From positions 1 to 40,832 of the forward strand of contig JAOMCN010000017.1 of NCBI GenBank assembly GCA_028345065.1: 40,832 nucleotides of DNA, given 5' to 3'. Source of the stretch: Rhodospirillales bacterium (GTDB taxonomy: Bacteria > Pseudomonadota > Alphaproteobacteria > Rhodospirillales > UBA2165). Below the pieces are notes generated by a model. It searched no databases, was not told the DNA's origin, and saw only the letters and a list, made by a program, of their open reading frames with translations. A program made the position numbers and the translations under genes. Below are positions 26,790-35,656 of this stretch, piece after piece (the stretch's first letter is position 1; each line of letters begins with the position of its first letter).

Positions 26790-27557
26790 TTAGCCTGAAA
26801 AGTCATCTATCTTTGGTAAAATAATTGATTTAGCTTTTTCTAGATCTTCAGGAAAATCAATTTCTATCCAAGGTAGCCCTGTGATATCGATGAATTCAAA
26901 TTCATCGTCTGCCGATCCTAAAATGACCCTCCGCATAGACTCTTCATAGGGACTGTCTAAATCACCATTTATAATTTCCGCATCTAGGTCATCAGCAATT
27001 AAATTTGATGACTTTGGCGATAACCTCATAAATCCTGGCCATTCTCCTATCTGGTCATACATGCAACTCACTTTTTTGCTAAATTCAACCGGTTTCTGAT
27101 TACTCAAACAAAGTTTTACGGGTTCGTCACCTGCTTCAAATGCTCTGTCATAAGGTATGATAGAATGACCGGACTTATTTGTAAGCTTTTTAATTAGACT
27201 AGCGTGGTATAAGACGTCGGCATCCATAAACAAGAGCTGATAACCAGATCGTAATTTTTCTCGGGCACACCACAATGAAACAATGCTTCCTCTATCGAAG
27301 CGATCATTGTCAATAAAGTTTACAAAATCATTTGCGTGGATATCTTCAATCTCCTGCAGGATATTGTTGGATTTGAAACCCACTACAATTGTTAATGACT
27401 TAACCCCCACTTTTTTTAGAGCTTCAACATGGCGCTGGAGTAACGACTTTCCGTTGAACTTTAATAGGCATTTTGGTGGAAGATTTTTGTCTCTGCCGGA
27501 AAGTCGGTTGCCCATCCCGGCTGCTAACATGACGGCTTGAATTTCATTGGGATTCAT
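26790..27557 (-). CDS. Stand-alone nucleotidyltransferase, probable choline-phosphate/phosphonate cytidylyltransferase type
   Basis: The 255-residue protein starts QAVMLAAGMGNRLS (about 7-20), has the phosphate-contacting lysine in PPKCLLKFNGKSLLQRH, an FMDADVLY metal-binding segment near 109-116, and ends PWIEIDFPEDLEKA. This resembles LicC/PntC cytidylyltransferases more than sugar-nucleotide enzymes. It would activate a phosphorylated or phosphonylated amino alcohol as a CMP derivative. It duplicates in type the C-terminal domain of the PEP mutase fusion encoded nearby. It follows hpnA on the same strand with a 19-base gap, so the two may share a transcript. Substrate specificity is inferred from the family and neighbours. 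Confidence 0.8.
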   Translation of the reverse strand: MNPNEIQAVMLAAGMGNRLSGRDKNLPPKCLLKFNGKSLLQRHVEALKKVGVKSLTIVVGFKSNNILQEIEDIHANDFVNFIDNDRFDRGSIVSLWCAREKLRSGYQLLFMDADVLYHASLIKKLTNKSGHSIIPYDRAFEAGDEPVKLCLSNQKPVEFSKKVSCMYDQIGEWPGFMRLSPKSSNLIADDLDAEIINGDLDSPYEESMRRVILGSADDEFEFIDITGLPWIEIDFPEDLEKAKSIILPKIDDFSG

Positions 27558-27576
27558 TACAGTTATTGCACCAATT

Positions 27577-28578
27577 TTATTTTATTAGTTCAATATAACC
27601 GTGTTCATCGAACCATTTAATAGAATCAATAAAAGCTTCCTTCACTGGGCGTGGCCTATATCCCAGTTCCGTTATTGCCTTCTCTGAGCTGTAATACATT
27701 GGCTTTTTTGACATTTTAACACTGTCAACATTGGCAAAGGGTTCCTTTCCAGAAATGTACTTTGCCCAGACTTCGGCAATATAGGCCATCGGAAGTATCA
27801 GATTGTGAGGTAATTGTATTGATGGTGGTTTTCGTCCCGATACCTCAGCGATCATTGTTAATATTTCCAATAACGAGAGATTCTCGCCACCGAGAATATA
27901 TTTTTCACCTTCTTTGCCGTTTTCTAACGCAAGAAAGTGACCTTCTGCGACGTCATCTACGTGGACAACATTTAGTCCTGTATCGACATAGGCTGGAACC
28001 TGTCCATTCGCCGCCTGAAGGACAAGGCGACCCGTGGGAGTGGGTTTAACATCTCCCGGACCAATTGGAGCCGACGGGTTAACTAACACTACTGGTAGCC
28101 TTTGTTCTTTATGCATCCGAAGGACTTCTGCCTCGGCAAGAAATTTTGATTGTTTATAAGGACCAATTTTGTCGTGGAGCATCGAAGGCGTCTCTTCATT
28201 GGTTTCGTCACCATTATAATTTGGGCCAAGAGCGGCAACACTACTTGTATAAATTATCTTTTTTACACCCGCATTTGCGGCAACAGTCATGATATTTTTT
28301 GTGCCTAATACGTTTACGTCCATCATTTCCTTGGGGTTTGGCGCCCAAATTCTGTAGTCTGCAGCTGTATGAAAGAGAATGTCGCATCCTTCTACAGCTG
28401 ATTTGAGTGAATTCATATCGAGGAGGTCACCAATGCAAATTTCAACACCATGGCCAACGAGATTTAGCTTATTGCTTGATTCTCTGATTAATACCTTAAC
28501 CTCCAAGCGCTCCCTGGTAAGGCGTCTCATCACTGCAGATCCGACAAATCCGGAGGCCCCTGTTAGAAGTATTTTCAA
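27577..28578 (-). CDS. hpnA: HpnA, hopanoid-associated sugar epimerase/dehydratase
   Basis: The 333-residue extended short-chain dehydrogenase starts MKILLTGASGFVGSAV, with the NAD(P) glycine motif at 6-13, and has the catalytic YKQSK. Later segments (VHVDDVAEGHFLALENGKEGEKYILGGEN) match HpnA. HpnA proteins recur in hopanoid clusters, but their reaction is not settled. The start is TTG at 28578 because an AAGGGAG ribosome binding site lies 6 bases upstream; a longer frame begins at TTG 28602 ahead of that site. It diverges from ispH and leads into the nucleotidyltransferase gene downstream. Confidence 0.88.
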   Translation of the reverse strand: MKILLTGASGFVGSAVMRRLTRERLEVKVLIRESSNKLNLVGHGVEICIGDLLDMNSLKSAVEGCDILFHTAADYRIWAPNPKEMMDVNVLGTKNIMTVAANAGVKKIIYTSSVAALGPNYNGDETNEETPSMLHDKIGPYKQSKFLAEAEVLRMHKEQRLPVVLVNPSAPIGPGDVKPTPTGRLVLQAANGQVPAYVDTGLNVVHVDDVAEGHFLALENGKEGEKYILGGENLSLLEILTMIAEVSGRKPPSIQLPHNLILPMAYIAEVWAKYISGKEPFANVDSVKMSKKPMYYSSEKAITELGYRPRPVKEAFIDSIKWFDEHGYIELIK

Positions 28579-28654
28579 GCACCACTCCCTTAGAAGGAAC
28601 AATTTAAAAAATGTTACGCAGGAAGTCTATAAAACTAGTGCGTCTTATATTTAA

Positions 28655-28682
28655 TTGACAGGCTAGGGCAAGGTGTTAATTT
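28655..28682 (+). promoter_or_regulatory. Candidate promoter upstream of ispH
   Basis: A perfect -35 hexamer TTGACA (28655-28660) is followed 16 bases later by TAATTT (28677-28682), a weak -10. It lies in the roughly 170-base divergent gap between hpnA and ispH and would drive ispH-hpnH. Confidence 0.35.
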
Positions 28683-28751
28683 CTCATTCAGAAAAACTAA
28701 TTTTAATATCTCCGCCTGTTTTCTTAACGTTCCTTCTTTAAGGTCTGTAAT

Positions 28752-29732
28752 TTGATCGCAGCTAATAGGAAATTGAAAGTAATTCTAGCCCAACCACGGG
28801 GCTTTTGTGCAGGTGTGGAGCGCGCCATTTCTATTGTTGAGGAGGCTATCAGGATTTATGGTCCGCCTGTATATGTACGCCATGAAATCGTGCATAATAA
28901 GCGAGTAGTGGATGAGCTCAAAATTAAAGGTGCTATTTTTGTCGACGAAATCAGCGATATTCCTGATGAGGGCGTTACTATTTTCAGTGCACATGGAATT
29001 TCGGAGAAAGTTGAAAATCAGGCACGGCTCCGGTCATTGCCGGTTATAGATGCAACTTGTCCTCTAGTTTCAAAAGTTCATAAGGAGGGACAACACCATG
29101 CAGCAAAGAATCGAGATGTAATACTTATCGGGCATGCCAGCCATCCAGAAGTTGAGGGGACGATGGGCCGAATTAAGGGCGGCGTGCATTTAGTAACAAA
29201 CATTGAAGACGTGAAAAAACTTCAGGTTCGTGATGAAAACAAAGTTGCCTATGTCACCCAAACGACGTTGAGTGTAGATGACACAAGGGAAATTATTGCA
29301 GAACTAATAGAAAAATTTCCAAATATTATTGGTCCTGATGTTCGGGACATCTGTTACGCTACCCAAAATCGACAGGCAGCTGTAAGAAACATAGCCGGGG
29401 AAGTCGATGTGATGCTCGTAGTTGGAGCGCAGAATAGTTCCAATTCAAACCGGTTACGTGAAATAGGTGATGAAATTGGGGTGCCATCCTATTTGATCGA
29501 TGATGCAAATGGGCTGGATCTTTCTTGGCTCGCTGGTTCTGAGACACTGGGAATTAGCGCGGGGGCATCCGCACCCGAAGAATTGGTTACGGAGTTAATC
29601 GAGCGATTGCGGTCCCACTTTGTTGTAGAATTACAGCATGTAGACGGTGTTAAAGAGAATGTTCAATTCAGATTGCCGCCCGAGATCACGGATGCGCAGT
29701 TAGATTTAGCTTCGCTGAGAAACAGAGTATAA
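28752..29732 (+). CDS. ispH: 4-hydroxy-3-methylbut-2-enyl diphosphate reductase
   Basis: IspH makes IPP and DMAPP in the last step of the MEP pathway. The 326-residue protein has the three cluster-binding cysteines in GFCAGVERA, DATCPLVSK and DICYATQNRQ, the SAHG motif, and HASHPEVEGTMG. The start is TTG at 28752 with AAGG 8 bases upstream; no ATG lies between it and the conserved N-terminus. It precedes hpnH by 4 bases, an arrangement that links precursor supply to hopanoid synthesis. ispG lies at the far end of the same cluster. Confidence 0.95.
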   Translation: MIAANRKLKVILAQPRGFCAGVERAISIVEEAIRIYGPPVYVRHEIVHNKRVVDELKIKGAIFVDEISDIPDEGVTIFSAHGISEKVENQARLRSLPVIDATCPLVSKVHKEGQHHAAKNRDVILIGHASHPEVEGTMGRIKGGVHLVTNIEDVKKLQVRDENKVAYVTQTTLSVDDTREIIAELIEKFPNIIGPDVRDICYATQNRQAAVRNIAGEVDVMLVVGAQNSSNSNRLREIGDEIGVPSYLIDDANGLDLSWLAGSETLGISAGASAPEELVTELIERLRSHFVVELQHVDGVKENVQFRLPPEITDAQLDLASLRNRV

Positions 29733-29736
29733 GACT

Positions 29737-30888
29737 ATGGCAATACCCCTTATTCAACAGATTAGAGTTGGCGCATACGTCCTTAAGAATAAATTGAAGG
29801 GATTAGAGCGCTATCCTCTTGTGCTTATGTTGGAACCCTTGTTTCGCTGTAATCTTGCATGCCCCGGTTGTGGTAAAATCGATTATGAAGACGAAATTTT
29901 GAATAAGCGTTTATCCGTAAAGGAATGTCTCAACGCTGTGGATGAATGCGGTGCTCCCGTTGTTTCCATCCCGGGCGGGGAACCTCTTCTCCACCGTGAG
30001 ATAGGCGAAATTGTCAAAGGCATAATCGACCGTAAGAAATTCGTCTATCTTTGCACGAACGCTTTGTTGCTAGAAAAACGACTGCATTTATTTAAACCAA
30101 CACCGTATCTAACTTTTTCGGTTCATTTGGATGGTCTTGAGGACGAGCACGATAAAGCTGTTGCCCAAGATGGAGTATTTAAAAAGGCCGTATCTGCAAT
30201 CAGGAAGGCCAAGGCGCTTGGGTTTCGCGTTAATCTCAACTGCACATTATTTGATCAAACGCCAGCTTCAGAAATAGCTAGGTTTTTTGATTTTGCATCC
30301 CAGAATTTGGAAGTTGAGGGTATCACTGTTTCGCCTGGTTATGCCTATGAAAGAGCGCCTGACCAAGAACATTTTTTAAATCGAGAAAAAACTAAGAACT
30401 TATTTCGGGATGTTTTTAGGTTTGGGAAAGGCCGAAAGTGGCGATTTAGTCAGTCTAGTTTATTTTTGGACTTCTTGGCGGGGAACCAATCCTACAAATG
30501 CACCCCCTGGGGGAATCCGACGAGAAATGTATTTGGTTGGCAAAGGCCGTGTTATTTATTAGCCGAAGGGTATGCGTCTAGTTTCCGATCGCTTATGGAA
30601 GAAACCGATTGGAACAGTTATGGAACCGGTAATTACGAAAAATGTGCAGATTGTATGGTGCATTGCGGTTATGAACCTACAGCTGTTTTAGATACGCTTA
30701 ATCATCCGCTCAAAGCTCTGAAAACAGCCTTATTTGGTGTCAACACGGAAAAGACAATGGCACCCGAAATACCGCTAGAGAGTCAACGGCAAGCCGAATA
30801 TATGTTTGAAGACGTCATTGAAGATGCCTTGAACAAGGAAGAATTACGGCAGATTAACACGGGAAATGAGCGCAGCCACGCGGCTTAA
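29737..30888 (+). CDS. hpnH: HpnH, adenosylhopane-forming radical SAM enzyme
   Basis: HpnH joins the 5'-deoxyadenosyl group of SAM to diploptene, giving adenosylhopane, the first step to extended C35 hopanoids. The 383-residue protein has the radical SAM cysteines C38, C42 and C45 (RCNLACPGCGKI), followed by SIPGGEPLLH. The C-terminal EKCADCMVHCGYEPTAV holds further conserved cysteines typical of the family. Its last 45 bases overlap, tail to tail, the end of hpnG on the opposite strand. It is cotranscribed with ispH. Confidence 0.95.
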   Translation: MAIPLIQQIRVGAYVLKNKLKGLERYPLVLMLEPLFRCNLACPGCGKIDYEDEILNKRLSVKECLNAVDECGAPVVSIPGGEPLLHREIGEIVKGIIDRKKFVYLCTNALLLEKRLHLFKPTPYLTFSVHLDGLEDEHDKAVAQDGVFKKAVSAIRKAKALGFRVNLNCTLFDQTPASEIARFFDFASQNLEVEGITVSPGYAYERAPDQEHFLNREKTKNLFRDVFRFGKGRKWRFSQSSLFLDFLAGNQSYKCTPWGNPTRNVFGWQRPCYLLAEGYASSFRSLMEETDWNSYGTGNYEKCADCMVHCGYEPTAVLDTLNHPLKALKTALFGVNTEKTMAPEIPLESQRQAEYMFEDVIEDALNKEELRQINTGNERSHAA

Positions 30889-31530
30889 AGTTTTATCAGC
30901 TTTTGACTTGGCTGCCGCCAACTCTAGGTACTTTCTCAAGTCCGAGGGTTTTTTCACCAGTTCATAGAACGTTGCTAACGTTTTTTGTTGGCCTTTGGCA
31001 TCAATAGTATTGGCGGCGCCCTCTGGTATCATAGTATCTAATTCGTCTAGTATTGCCCTAATCACCAAAAGTGGTATCCGGTGTTTGACTGCCACTTCAG
31101 CGATAGCGTAACCTTCCATTTCTACTGCATCCCAACTGCCGTTCTGAGCATGACTAACTTTTTGCAGTTTATTGTTGAGCGGGGCAGGTAAAGAGAGAAA
31201 AGCAGTCATGTGCATTGGGAGCCTATTATCATTTTTTACTATATTTATAAAATCAGTTAGCCAATCAGAATAAATTTCAAATTTGTTGTATCCATTACTT
31301 ACTGAATGGCCGATTGCTAAAACACCTGACCGATATGATGAATTTAAAGCACCCGCATACCCGAAACTAATCAGTCCACTACAGCCTTTGCTACAAAGTT
31401 CCTTTGCAGCCCTACTTGCCGCAGTTGGACCAATACCTGAAACGATGTGTAAAACATCTTTCTTTTTTGTGAGCTTTCCGAGACAATTTGCTTCACTCTT
31501 CAACGCCGTAATGATCCCTATAGATGACAA
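30844..31530 (-). CDS. hpnG: HpnG, adenosylhopane nucleosidase/phosphorylase
   Basis: The 228-residue member of the nucleoside phosphorylase superfamily removes adenine from adenosylhopane to give phosphoribosyl- or ribosylhopane. Visible motifs are SGIGPTAASRAA, SFGYAGAL and the ribose-binding AVEMEGYAIAEVA, with RAILDELD near the C-terminus. The start is TTG at 31530, directly after the TAA stop of shc (TAATTG), so it depends on shc translation. Its 3' end overlaps hpnH by 45 bases on the opposite strand. It is the final gene of the hpnC-B-D-shc-hpnG series. Confidence 0.92.
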   Translation of the reverse strand: MSSIGIITALKSEANCLGKLTKKKDVLHIVSGIGPTAASRAAKELCSKGCSGLISFGYAGALNSSYRSGVLAIGHSVSNGYNKFEIYSDWLTDFINIVKNDNRLPMHMTAFLSLPAPLNNKLQKVSHAQNGSWDAVEMEGYAIAEVAVKHRIPLLVIRAILDELDTMIPEGAANTIDAKGQQKTLATFYELVKKPSDLRKYLELAAAKSKADKTLSRVAALISRVNLP

Positions 31531-33474
31531 TTAGATGCCAAATTTAGGGGATTGAATATTTGATGGTTTCATCCTCTTATATCTCGCAAGTGCAAGGAGT
31601 GGAAAATACAGGCTATAACCGTGATACTTTAGATAAAATACACGCGGAAACCCAACTGCATTAAAAAATTCATCTTCCCAGCCTGTATTTTTGTCATTCT
31701 GATTAATTAGGTAATCAACCCCCTTGGCAACGGCCTCGCTGTTAACCTCACCACTTGCTATCAAGCCGAGAACAGCCCATGCAGTTTGCGATGGCATGGA
31801 AGCCTTGGCAGTGTTTTTTCGGTGTTCCCAATAGGTTGCACAGTCTTCGCCCCAGCCACCGTCTTCTCGCTGCCGTGATTTGAGCCAGTTTACCGCTCGC
31901 CTAATATAAGGAGAGGACATGTCCTCGCCGATCACGTTGAGTGCGGAGAGAACAGACCAAGTGCCGTAAATATAGTTAGTCCCCCACCTGCCGAACCAGG
32001 AGCCATCCTTCTCCTGTTCACGCTTTAAGTAGGAGATCCCCTTTTTTATAGCCTCATGGTCCATTCCGTGACCAATTTGCCCTAAGAGACTGACACATCT
32101 TGCCGTTACATCGGAAGTGGGGGGATCGAGGAGAGCACCATGGTCAGCAAATGGCATGTTTTCTAGTAAATAATGTTCATTTTCTACGTCGAATGCTGCC
32201 CACCCGCCATTGGAACTTTGCATACCAATGATCCATTCTTCTGCACGTTTAATGGATTTAGCATTTTTTCTAGGGTCTTGCCGATGAAGAGCCATTGCTA
32301 CCACGGCAGTATCATCTACATCTGGATAGAAGTCATTTCGGTATTGGAAGGCCCATCCCCCAGGTCTCAAATTTTTTCGCCGGTGTGCCCAATCACCAAT
32401 CTGATCGAGTATCTGTAGTTTTTTTAGCCACTCGAATGATTGGTCCAGTAAGTCTGTTTTTTTTATATGTGCCTCAAGAACGGCGTGTGCTGACAGACCC
32501 GTATCCCACACAGGGGATAAGCAGGGTTGGCAGTACGCCTCATCGTCTTTTATGACGATCAAGTTATCGATAGCCTCGCGTGCAGAAACCACGCGTGGAT
32601 CACCTTTTTCATATCCTAGACAATCAAATACCATAAGAGAGTTTGCAATTGCCGGGAAAATACCCCCTAAACCATCTTCATCATTTAAGCGGACTTCCAT
32701 AAATTTTAGAGCTAATGCGATGGCTTTTTGGGTAATAAGTTGCGGGATTAGAGGTTCAAGAGGCCTGAAAAGCCTATCCAAGACTAACATTACACTACCA
32801 AGCCATTTTCCGGTCGGGTTCGTTAACTTATAGTTCTCACGGTAGGGTGGCTTATGAAATAGCTCATCTATGTTAACCCCTCTAGGATTTTGTGCGGCAG
32901 GCTTTTGGGCAGTTAGGATCAGTAAGGGTATCGTTACCGTTCTGGTCCAGTAAGACACCTTATTTATATGGATTGGGAACCACTTGGGGGCAAACATAAT
33001 TTCTATTCGAGTGATGGGAACCGCGCGCCATGGGATTTGCCTAAAAAGTGCCAGAGTAATTCGTGTAAATACATTGCTATTGACTGCACCGCCATGCGCT
33101 AAGATGGCGTCCCTTGCGGATCGCATATGCGGCATGTCTACTCTATCGCCGACAATTTTTAATGCAAAGTAGGCTTTGACAGATGCGCTAATATTGAATT
33201 CACCTCCTTTGTATAGAGGCCAGCCGCCGTCTTCGTTTTGGTTCCGTCTAATGTAAATTGCGAGCTTACCTTCCAAGTCATTGTCAATTTCATTCAAAAA
33301 ATGATTTAAAAGGATATATTCGGCTGTAATAGTGGTATCTGTTTCAAGTTCGAATGCCCAGTAACCATCGTTATGCTGCCTAGACAAAAGCAACCCAAGC
33401 GCATTCTCAATAGTGGCATCAAGAGCCTCAACAGTTAAGGTGTCAGTTTCCATTGGAAAATTTTTAATCACCAA
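31531..33474 (-). CDS. shc: Squalene-hopene cyclase
   Basis: The 647-residue enzyme cyclises squalene to hopene and diplopterol in the inner membrane. It has the protonating acid motif DVDD (about 385-388), the QW-type repeats (for example NQNEDGGWPLY, GMQSSNGGWAAFD, REQEKDGSWFGRWG, SRQREDGGWGED) and the usual length. GTG 33474 and ATG 33453 are both possible starts; neither has a clear ribosome binding site, and the second begins close to the family N-terminus. It follows hpnD after 116 bases and couples to hpnG through TAATTG. The substrate-supplying step hpnE is missing from the window. Confidence 0.96.
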   Translation of the reverse strand: MVIKNFPMETDTLTVEALDATIENALGLLLSRQHNDGYWAFELETDTTITAEYILLNHFLNEIDNDLEGKLAIYIRRNQNEDGGWPLYKGGEFNISASVKAYFALKIVGDRVDMPHMRSARDAILAHGGAVNSNVFTRITLALFRQIPWRAVPITRIEIMFAPKWFPIHINKVSYWTRTVTIPLLILTAQKPAAQNPRGVNIDELFHKPPYRENYKLTNPTGKWLGSVMLVLDRLFRPLEPLIPQLITQKAIALALKFMEVRLNDEDGLGGIFPAIANSLMVFDCLGYEKGDPRVVSAREAIDNLIVIKDDEAYCQPCLSPVWDTGLSAHAVLEAHIKKTDLLDQSFEWLKKLQILDQIGDWAHRRKNLRPGGWAFQYRNDFYPDVDDTAVVAMALHRQDPRKNAKSIKRAEEWIIGMQSSNGGWAAFDVENEHYLLENMPFADHGALLDPPTSDVTARCVSLLGQIGHGMDHEAIKKGISYLKREQEKDGSWFGRWGTNYIYGTWSVLSALNVIGEDMSSPYIRRAVNWLKSRQREDGGWGEDCATYWEHRKNTAKASMPSQTAWAVLGLIASGEVNSEAVAKGVDYLINQNDKNTGWEDEFFNAVGFPRVFYLKYHGYSLYFPLLALARYKRMKPSNIQSPKFGI

Positions 33475-33520
33475 AAACTCAATTAATCACTCGAATATTC
33501 GCAAAATTGTCGTTTGGAAA

Positions 33521-33540
33521 ATTGTATCTAAGCTTACAAT
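33521..33540. promoter_or_regulatory. Candidate operator upstream of shc
   Basis: Inverted repeat ATTGTA, 8-base spacer, TACAAT, in the 116-base gap between hpnD and shc. A -10-like hexamer TACAAT is part of the minus-strand copy, so it may overlap a promoter for shc. Support is weak. Confidence 0.22.
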
Positions 33541-33590
33541 AATTTTTCGCCCGGTTGTTACTTGGTGTCAAGATATCGAATAACCCTAAA

Positions 33591-34457
33591 TTAAACGAAA
33601 TAGGTAGATTTTGCGATTAGATAAATTTTTTCTCGGGTTGAGAGGCTTACCTTAGATTTGAGATCCACCCAACCCCTATCACAAAGCTTTTCAAATAACC
33701 GCTGGTATAGCGTCATCATAATTCGTGCAGGCCGAACTTTTCTTGGTTCGCAACTGGCAAGGAGACGAGCAGATTGGTTAAACCCATCACGGGCATTTTC
33801 GGCAATCACCTTGCAGGTTTCAGATACCGCAGGGTGATCAATATCAATATTAATTTCATTCGGATTGATCCCATGCTCAATAAGTAAGCTTTTAGGTAAG
33901 TAAATATGTCCTCTCGTATAATCCTCATGGACGTCTCTTAAAATATTTGTGAGTTGAAGCGCAGTTCCAAGAGATTTAGCCAATTTATTACCCGTTTCAC
34001 GGTCCAACTCGAATATGCTATTGGATAAGCGGCCAACAGAACACGCCACCCGATCACAATAGATCCAAAGTTCGGGCAAATCAGGAATTTGAAGAGAATT
34101 GCCAATATCCATTTCCATGCCGTCAAGGAGATCCATAAAGTCTTGTTTGACCAGTTTATAGGAATTGACGGCAGGCAATAAGGATTGGCCTAAAAGCGTA
34201 CTTGGTTTTGCCTGATAAACACTTTCGATTTCAGTACGCCAATTACTTAATTCATTGCGTTTTTGAAATTCTGGTGCGTCACCGTCAGCAATATCGTCAA
34301 CTTCTCGACAAAAAGCATAAACCGAATAGATTGCATTACGTTTCTGTGGCGACATCAATCGCATCGCCCAAAAGAATGAACTTCCCGATTGCTTAACGCG
34401 AGATTTAATAAATTGATCTACTGAGTGTGCATCGTCTACGTTATTGTTTGTGACCAT
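33591..34457 (-). CDS. hpnD: HpnD, presqualene diphosphate synthase
   Basis: HpnD condenses two farnesyl diphosphates to presqualene diphosphate. The 288-residue squalene/phytoene synthase-fold protein has the first aspartate motif in AFCREVDDIADGD and the second in DVHEDYTRGHIYLP. The gene lies 23 bases after hpnB and 116 before shc, all on the minus strand. Together with HpnC it forms a two-enzyme substitute for classical squalene synthase, with the reductive step by HpnE expected next but not present here. Confidence 0.93.
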   Translation of the reverse strand: MVTNNNVDDAHSVDQFIKSRVKQSGSSFFWAMRLMSPQKRNAIYSVYAFCREVDDIADGDAPEFQKRNELSNWRTEIESVYQAKPSTLLGQSLLPAVNSYKLVKQDFMDLLDGMEMDIGNSLQIPDLPELWIYCDRVACSVGRLSNSIFELDRETGNKLAKSLGTALQLTNILRDVHEDYTRGHIYLPKSLLIEHGINPNEINIDIDHPAVSETCKVIAENARDGFNQSARLLASCEPRKVRPARIMMTLYQRLFEKLCDRGWVDLKSKVSLSTREKIYLIAKSTYFV

Positions 34458-34480
34458 ATCTATTAATAATTCATGATTTA

Positions 34481-35623
34481 TTACGGATATTTACGTCCCT
34501 TCCACGAGGGATACCGTTTTGTCCAATGTCGTTGGGCCGAGTCGACAACCATTAAAGAATATAGAAACGCGGCTACTGGCAAAATTAGGGATTCCCAAAA
34601 TGGTCTCTGATAAAGGCGCAGGGTCGGTAAATAGGCTATGGCCATGATAACCCAGCATAAAACTCCTAACGAAAGTGAAAGATTATCGTTGAAAACCAAT
34701 CCCCAAACGACAGCAAATGGCGGTATTAAATAAATAACGATCATTCCAATAGTAGTAACGAGCAAAATAATAATAGAGTAATTGAGTTGATTGAATGCTG
34801 TTCGAGTAACCATTTCCCAAATTTCTGACAGCCGAGTATGCGTCCTCAGGCTTTTAACGCTTCTTGTCAATCCGAGCCAAATAGATCCATTTTTTTTAAT
34901 CATACGGCCAATCGCGCAGTCATCAATTATCTCACCATGAACTGCGTCAATCCCACCGGCGGCCTCTAATGCGGTACGCCTGACAAGTATATACCCTCCG
35001 GCCGCACCCGCTGTGGGCTTTTTGGGGTTATTAATCCATTGGAAAGGGTAAAGTTTTTGGAAGAAGAATACAAAAGCCGGAATTAACAATATTTCCCAAA
35101 AATTACGACAATTCAAAAGAACCATTAAAGAGACAAGTTGAAGGTTTTCTCTTTCTGCCTTGGTAACCATAATTTTCAAAGTTTCTTGGGAGTGTTCAAT
35201 ATCGGCGTCGGTAAAAAGATAGAAATCTACAGAGGGGTTCTTCTTAATTGACAGATTAATACCTTGGCCCAACGCCCAAAGTTTACCTGTCCATCCTTCA
35301 GGAAGGTCAGAACCATTCGAGATAACAATTCTTTCGCCTTTAATTTGTGTAATTACTTCAACGGTATTATCGGTACTGTTGTCGTTAACGACTGTAAAGT
35401 CCATCTTGCCTGGATAATTTTGTGCCATAAGGGATCGTAATGTCGTACCTATATATTTTTCCTCGTTTCTGGCAGGAATTATCGCGGCAATTGAGGGCCA
35501 AATTTCTAATTGCCTTTTGTCTGTTTCTACCATTTGATCGGCTAGCCAAAAATTTCCTCGAAAAAAAATTAAAATTACCCAAATTATTAAGGATAAAATT
35601 ACTGTTAGTTGCAAAATTCCCAT
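34481..35623 (-). CDS. hpnB: HpnB, hopanoid-associated family-2 glycosyltransferase
   Basis: The 380-residue protein has an N-terminal membrane helix, a GT2 domain (AAIIPARNEEKYIGTTLRSL, VVNDNSTDNT, LFTDADIEHSQ with the metal-binding DAD) and several C-terminal membrane helices. It matches HpnB, the glycosyltransferase commonly found in hopanoid clusters, whose acceptor has not been firmly established; a polar hopanoid side chain is the usual proposal. Here it sits between hpnC and hpnD, separating two genes that are usually adjacent. Start and spacing (33 bases after hpnC, 23 before hpnD) support cotranscription. Confidence 0.9.
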   Translation of the reverse strand: MGILQLTVILSLIIWVILIFFRGNFWLADQMVETDKRQLEIWPSIAAIIPARNEEKYIGTTLRSLMAQNYPGKMDFTVVNDNSTDNTVEVITQIKGERIVISNGSDLPEGWTGKLWALGQGINLSIKKNPSVDFYLFTDADIEHSQETLKIMVTKAERENLQLVSLMVLLNCRNFWEILLIPAFVFFFQKLYPFQWINNPKKPTAGAAGGYILVRRTALEAAGGIDAVHGEIIDDCAIGRMIKKNGSIWLGLTRSVKSLRTHTRLSEIWEMVTRTAFNQLNYSIIILLVTTIGMIVIYLIPPFAVVWGLVFNDNLSLSLGVLCWVIMAIAYLPTLRLYQRPFWESLILPVAAFLYSLMVVDSAQRHWTKRYPSWKGRKYP

Positions 35624-35656
35624 GTCTAATTATACGCTCCGGAAGAGTAACCGTGA

